Source: Anaeromonas gelatinilytica
GTDB taxonomy: Bacteria; Bacillota; Clostridia; Tissierellales; SIT17
Length of the DNA: 36,625 nucleotides
NCBI RefSeq assembly: GCF_016820635.1
Contig: NZ_WSFU01000050.1
Coordinates: 1 to 36,625, forward strand
Direction of reading: 5' to 3'
Shown here: in pieces, positions 34,845 to 36,625 of the stretch
Layout of the letters: each line of letters begins with the position of its first letter
How positions within the stretch are numbered: position 1 is the first letter of the stretch
Notes under the pieces: generated by a model
The model's input: only the letters and a program-made list of their open reading frames with translations
Databases searched by the model: none
Told to the model about the DNA's origin: nothing
Made by a program: the position numbers and the translations under genes

Positions 34845-35855
34845 CTATTTATTTTTTATATTTCCTATTTGTTTTAATACTATAGATACCGTTCCATCTA
34901 CATTATTGATAAATTCTATCCTATCCTTATCATCGAAAAATTCAATCGGTACACTTATCTCTATCCCTGTATCAGTAACAATTTTTTGTTTTCTAAAATT
35001 TCTTTTTTGTATCTTTTCATTTACTTTAAAAGACTTTTCCTCTAAACCTTCTTTTTCCATTATATCTATATACTCTTTTTTCATTTCTACATTATTTTTA
35101 AATATAATATTAGCAACATCTTCTATATCTATCTCTTCCTTTGTTTTTAAAGATTCTACTACAGCTTTTTTAGCCTGTCCTACCTTTTCATAATCTCCTT
35201 CACAATTATTCTCTAAAAATTTCTTTGTTGTTTTGGTTAATATATTCACTTTTTCTTTCTCTGATCTCTTACTGCTACACTTTAAAAAAAGTCTAGATAA
35301 ATAATACATTTTTTCACCATTTATATCATATTCTTTTTCCAACAATCTAATATCTAATGTGGTAAGATCAATCAATACACATTCATCTACTTTTTGATTT
35401 TCATTTGGTAATGAAGTCTTTTGCTTGACTATTGAATTAACCATTTTTTCATTAATCTGATCTACATTATGAATATAAGACGTTCTATAATTCAATTTAA
35501 ATATACCTAAGTAATTTCTACCTTCATATATAAATATACTAAATAAAATATCTCCTGAAGGTATATCAGGATTTATTTTTATAATATCAAATAGCATCTC
35601 ACTTAATTCTTTTGTATCATCTACAAATGTACTTAAATTATAAGATGTACAGATTTCCTTTATCCTATTAGAACCTTCATTAAATCTAGCTGGCCTCAAT
35701 GAACCATCATTTAAAATTCGAAATATATGTTTTTCCAAAAATTCTTTTATATCATCTTCTAAGGGATGTTCTCCTTCAGATAAAACAGGTATTTCTAAAT
35801 TATTATCTAATATATGAACTATCATCTTTTGTATTTCTAGCTGTTTTTCTTCCAC
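34845..35855 (-). CDS. NdpA/YejK-like nucleoid-associated protein
   Basis: 336 residues, soluble. It resembles the 37-kDa nucleoid-associated protein family: the N-terminal KMIVHILDNN, a central region with FKLNYRTSYIHNVDQ, and the C-terminal block VTDTGIEISVPIEFFDDKDRIEFINNVDGT, the most typical part. In Gram-negative bacteria the family binds DNA or is displaced by phage-type inhibitors; the role in clostridia is not known. Start is a GTG 12 bases behind AAGGAG. Monocistronic, flanked by terminators. Confidence 0.85.
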   Translation of the reverse strand: MEEKQLEIQKMIVHILDNNLEIPVLSEGEHPLEDDIKEFLEKHIFRILNDGSLRPARFNEGSNRIKEICTSYNLSTFVDDTKELSEMLFDIIKINPDIPSGDILFSIFIYEGRNYLGIFKLNYRTSYIHNVDQINEKMVNSIVKQKTSLPNENQKVDECVLIDLTTLDIRLLEKEYDINGEKMYYLSRLFLKCSSKRSEKEKVNILTKTTKKFLENNCEGDYEKVGQAKKAVVESLKTKEEIDIEDVANIIFKNNVEMKKEYIDIMEKEGLEEKSFKVNEKIQKRNFRKQKIVTDTGIEISVPIEFFDDKDRIEFINNVDGTVSIVLKQIGNIKNK

Positions 35856-35936
35856 TTTATATATACACTCCTTACAAAATTACTTTTTAGATTCATTAAT
35901 ATTTTATTTTATTAATTACATTATGTCTACAGATAA

Positions 35937-35963
35937 CATAAAAAAGGAAGCCAAAAGCTTCCC
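35937..35963 (-). terminator. terminator of the 39-residue protein gene
   Basis: On the minus strand GGAAGC, a 5-base loop and GCTTCC are followed directly by TTTTTTAT, a clean intrinsic terminator 12 bases past the stop codon. Confidence 0.85.
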
Positions 35964-35974
35964 TTTTCTAAATA

Positions 35975-36094
35975 CTAATAACGTCCTCCAAAACCATAAG
36001 GCATAAATAATACTACTAATAGTAAGAAAAAGAATAGTAACTCACTACCTCCGTCAAATAGACCTCCTAATATTCCACCACGAGCTCCACTCAT
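35975..36094 (-). CDS. 39-residue hydrophobic Gly-flanked protein, probably spore-related
   Basis: Reads MSGARGGILGGLFDGGSELL, then an uninterrupted hydrophobic run FFFLLLVVLFM and a Gly/Tyr-rich end PYGFGGRY. GAAGGGGG lies seven bases before the ATG and a clean terminator follows, so expression is well supported despite the small size. Composition recalls the YjcZ/YrzI-type tiny single-membrane-span proteins of sporulating Firmicutes. Upstream there is an excellent match to a sigma-K promoter, which would place expression late in the mother cell. Likely a spore coat or outer-layer component; exact role unknown. Confidence 0.75.
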   Translation of the reverse strand: MSGARGGILGGLFDGGSELLFFFLLLVVLFMPYGFGGRY

Positions 36095-36151
36095 TAGAAT
36101 ACCCCCTTCAAAATATTGTACAAAGATTTTTAAAAGAAAATCTTTTCAATA

Positions 36152-36180
36152 TAAAGTATGTAATAATAAAAAATTCTGTT
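36152..36180 (-). promoter_or_regulatory. sigma-K-like promoter of the 39-residue protein gene
   Basis: On the minus strand AACA (36177-36180) is followed after 16 bases by CATACTTTA (36152-36160), matching the B. subtilis sigma-K consensus AC-N16-CATANNNTA. The expected transcript start would leave a leader of about 50 bases with a 9-bp hairpin (36122-36145). Confidence 0.55.
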
Positions 36181-36235
36181 ACAATAAATTTTTCAATATA
36201 ATATATTAATCCTTTATTTTTTCACTAAAACAATA

Positions 36236-36280
36236 TATAATATAAGTTAGTACTATAACATGGTACTAATTTATATTATA
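36236..36280 (+). repeat. 18-bp hairpin upstream of an orphan ribosome binding site
   Basis: TATAATATAA, a G-U pair and TTAGTAC pair exactly with the right arm across a 9-base loop. Directly after it comes GGAGGGAGGTG (36286-36296), a near-ideal ribosome binding site without a convincing long reading frame behind it. Possibly a leader of a degenerate small gene. Confidence 0.5.
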
Positions 36281-36371
36281 ATCTCGGAGGGAGGTGAACT
36301 GTTGCAAAAACACTTATGAACTTTATAAATATATATATATAAATTTTATAATGATACAACAACTAAATTTG

Positions 36372-36380
36372 TGATATAAT
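36372..36380 (+). promoter_or_regulatory. extended -10 element before the structured RNA
   Basis: TGATATAAT is a consensus extended -10. The -35 is poor (GATACA at 36353-36358). A transcript would begin near 36387-36395, just at the folded region. Confidence 0.5.
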
Positions 36381-36389
36381 ATTAATTAA

Positions 36390-36625
36390 CTATTGTGAAT
36401 CCCATATATTGCGAAAGTAATATAGTCATAGGGTAGAACCTTGGGGGTATTAGTGCATAGATAAAACTACTTGCGTAAGTAGTTAGCGAAAACCAAGCAA
36501 ATTTAGTAGATACAAGGGATTACACTAAAAAGTAAACTTGTATATGTACGATGCGTTGTATCGGAATTTAAGCCTTTGGACTATTATATCAAACTAGAGT
36601 AGCATATTCTAATGAATTGCAAAAT
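36390..36625 (+). ncRNA. structured non-coding RNA, incomplete at the window edge
   Basis: No reading frame of note, but dense potential helices: an 8-bp hairpin 36405-36424 capped by a GAAA tetraloop, enclosed by CCC/GGG (36401-36403 with 36431-36433); CTTGG/CCAAG (36440-36444 with 36493-36497) enclosing an 8-bp hairpin AACTACTT-GCGT-AAGTAGTT (36465-36484); TACAAG/CTTGTA (36511-36516 with 36537-36542); CGAT/ATCG (36549-36563); and ATTC/GAAT with GCA/TGC near 36602-36620. The local GC content is higher than the flanks. The layout with GTGAATCCC at 36395 and AGGGTAGAACC recalls domain I of bacterial group II introns, but the usual GUGYG start is not met. It may also be a large regulatory RNA. 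Class not determined. Confidence 0.5.

Noticed and set aside
36294-36374. 26-codon frame beginning GTG after GGAGGGAGG
   Set aside because: The ribosome binding site is too close to the GTG and the product has no clear family; kept only as a finding about a possible remnant.
1-36625. CRISPR arrays, tRNA or rRNA genes, prophage or intact transposase genes
   Set aside because: No regularly spaced direct repeats, cloverleaf sequences, ribosomal RNA blocks or transposase motifs were seen on either strand.

Overview
The window is AT-rich, tightly packed DNA from an anaerobic, spore-forming low-GC Firmicute, most likely a member of the Clostridia. The evidence is the codon usage, the strong AGGAGG-type ribosome binding sites, a complete GerK-type germinant receptor operon, spoVAC/AD/AE genes and a Na+-translocating oxaloacetate decarboxylase. 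Nothing in the sequence fixes genus or species.

Left part (1-13.9 kb) is a citrate fermentation island. A minus-strand operon reads citC-citD-citE-citF-citX-oadA-oadG-biotin carrier-oadB. Citrate lyase (CitDEF, activated by CitC, with prosthetic group supplied by CitX and CitG) would split citrate to acetate and oxaloacetate. The membrane decarboxylase would then convert oxaloacetate to pyruvate while exporting Na+. A divergent GntR/FCD regulator and citG start on the other side of a 232-bp control region that holds a large inverted repeat and a third copy of its half-site. Downstream of oadB lies a DctB-like sensor kinase with an unusual response regulator whose output domain resembles DUF2294/MpsC. 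After citG comes a two-gene ABC importer without a binding protein. No CitS/CitM-type citrate carrier is in the window.

Middle part (14-19 kb) holds loosely connected genes: an NhaC/YuiF-like transporter, a DUF6483 protein, a GNAT acetyltransferase, an EamA drug/metabolite transporter and a small polytopic membrane protein.

Sporulation and germination part (18.7-27.2 kb): a DUF421 gene diverges from a DUF1657-(DUF421+DUF1657)-spoVAC-spoVAD-spoVAE operon, a layout like the mobile spoVA2mob operon linked to spore heat resistance in Bacillus. A small two-repeat protein of unknown function converges on it. Then follows gerKA-gerKC-(D-subunit-like)-gerKB on the minus strand.

Right part (27.3-36.6 kb): a complete BceRS-BceAB antimicrobial-peptide sensing and detoxification module with an exact TTACA-N4-TGTAA operator, a second OmpR-type two-component system, an NdpA-like nucleoid protein, and an unlisted 39-residue hydrophobic protein behind a sigma-K-like promoter. 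The last ~230 bases contain a promoter-like extended -10 element and a densely folded, apparently non-coding RNA that runs off the window edge; the 5' part of a group II intron is one possibility.
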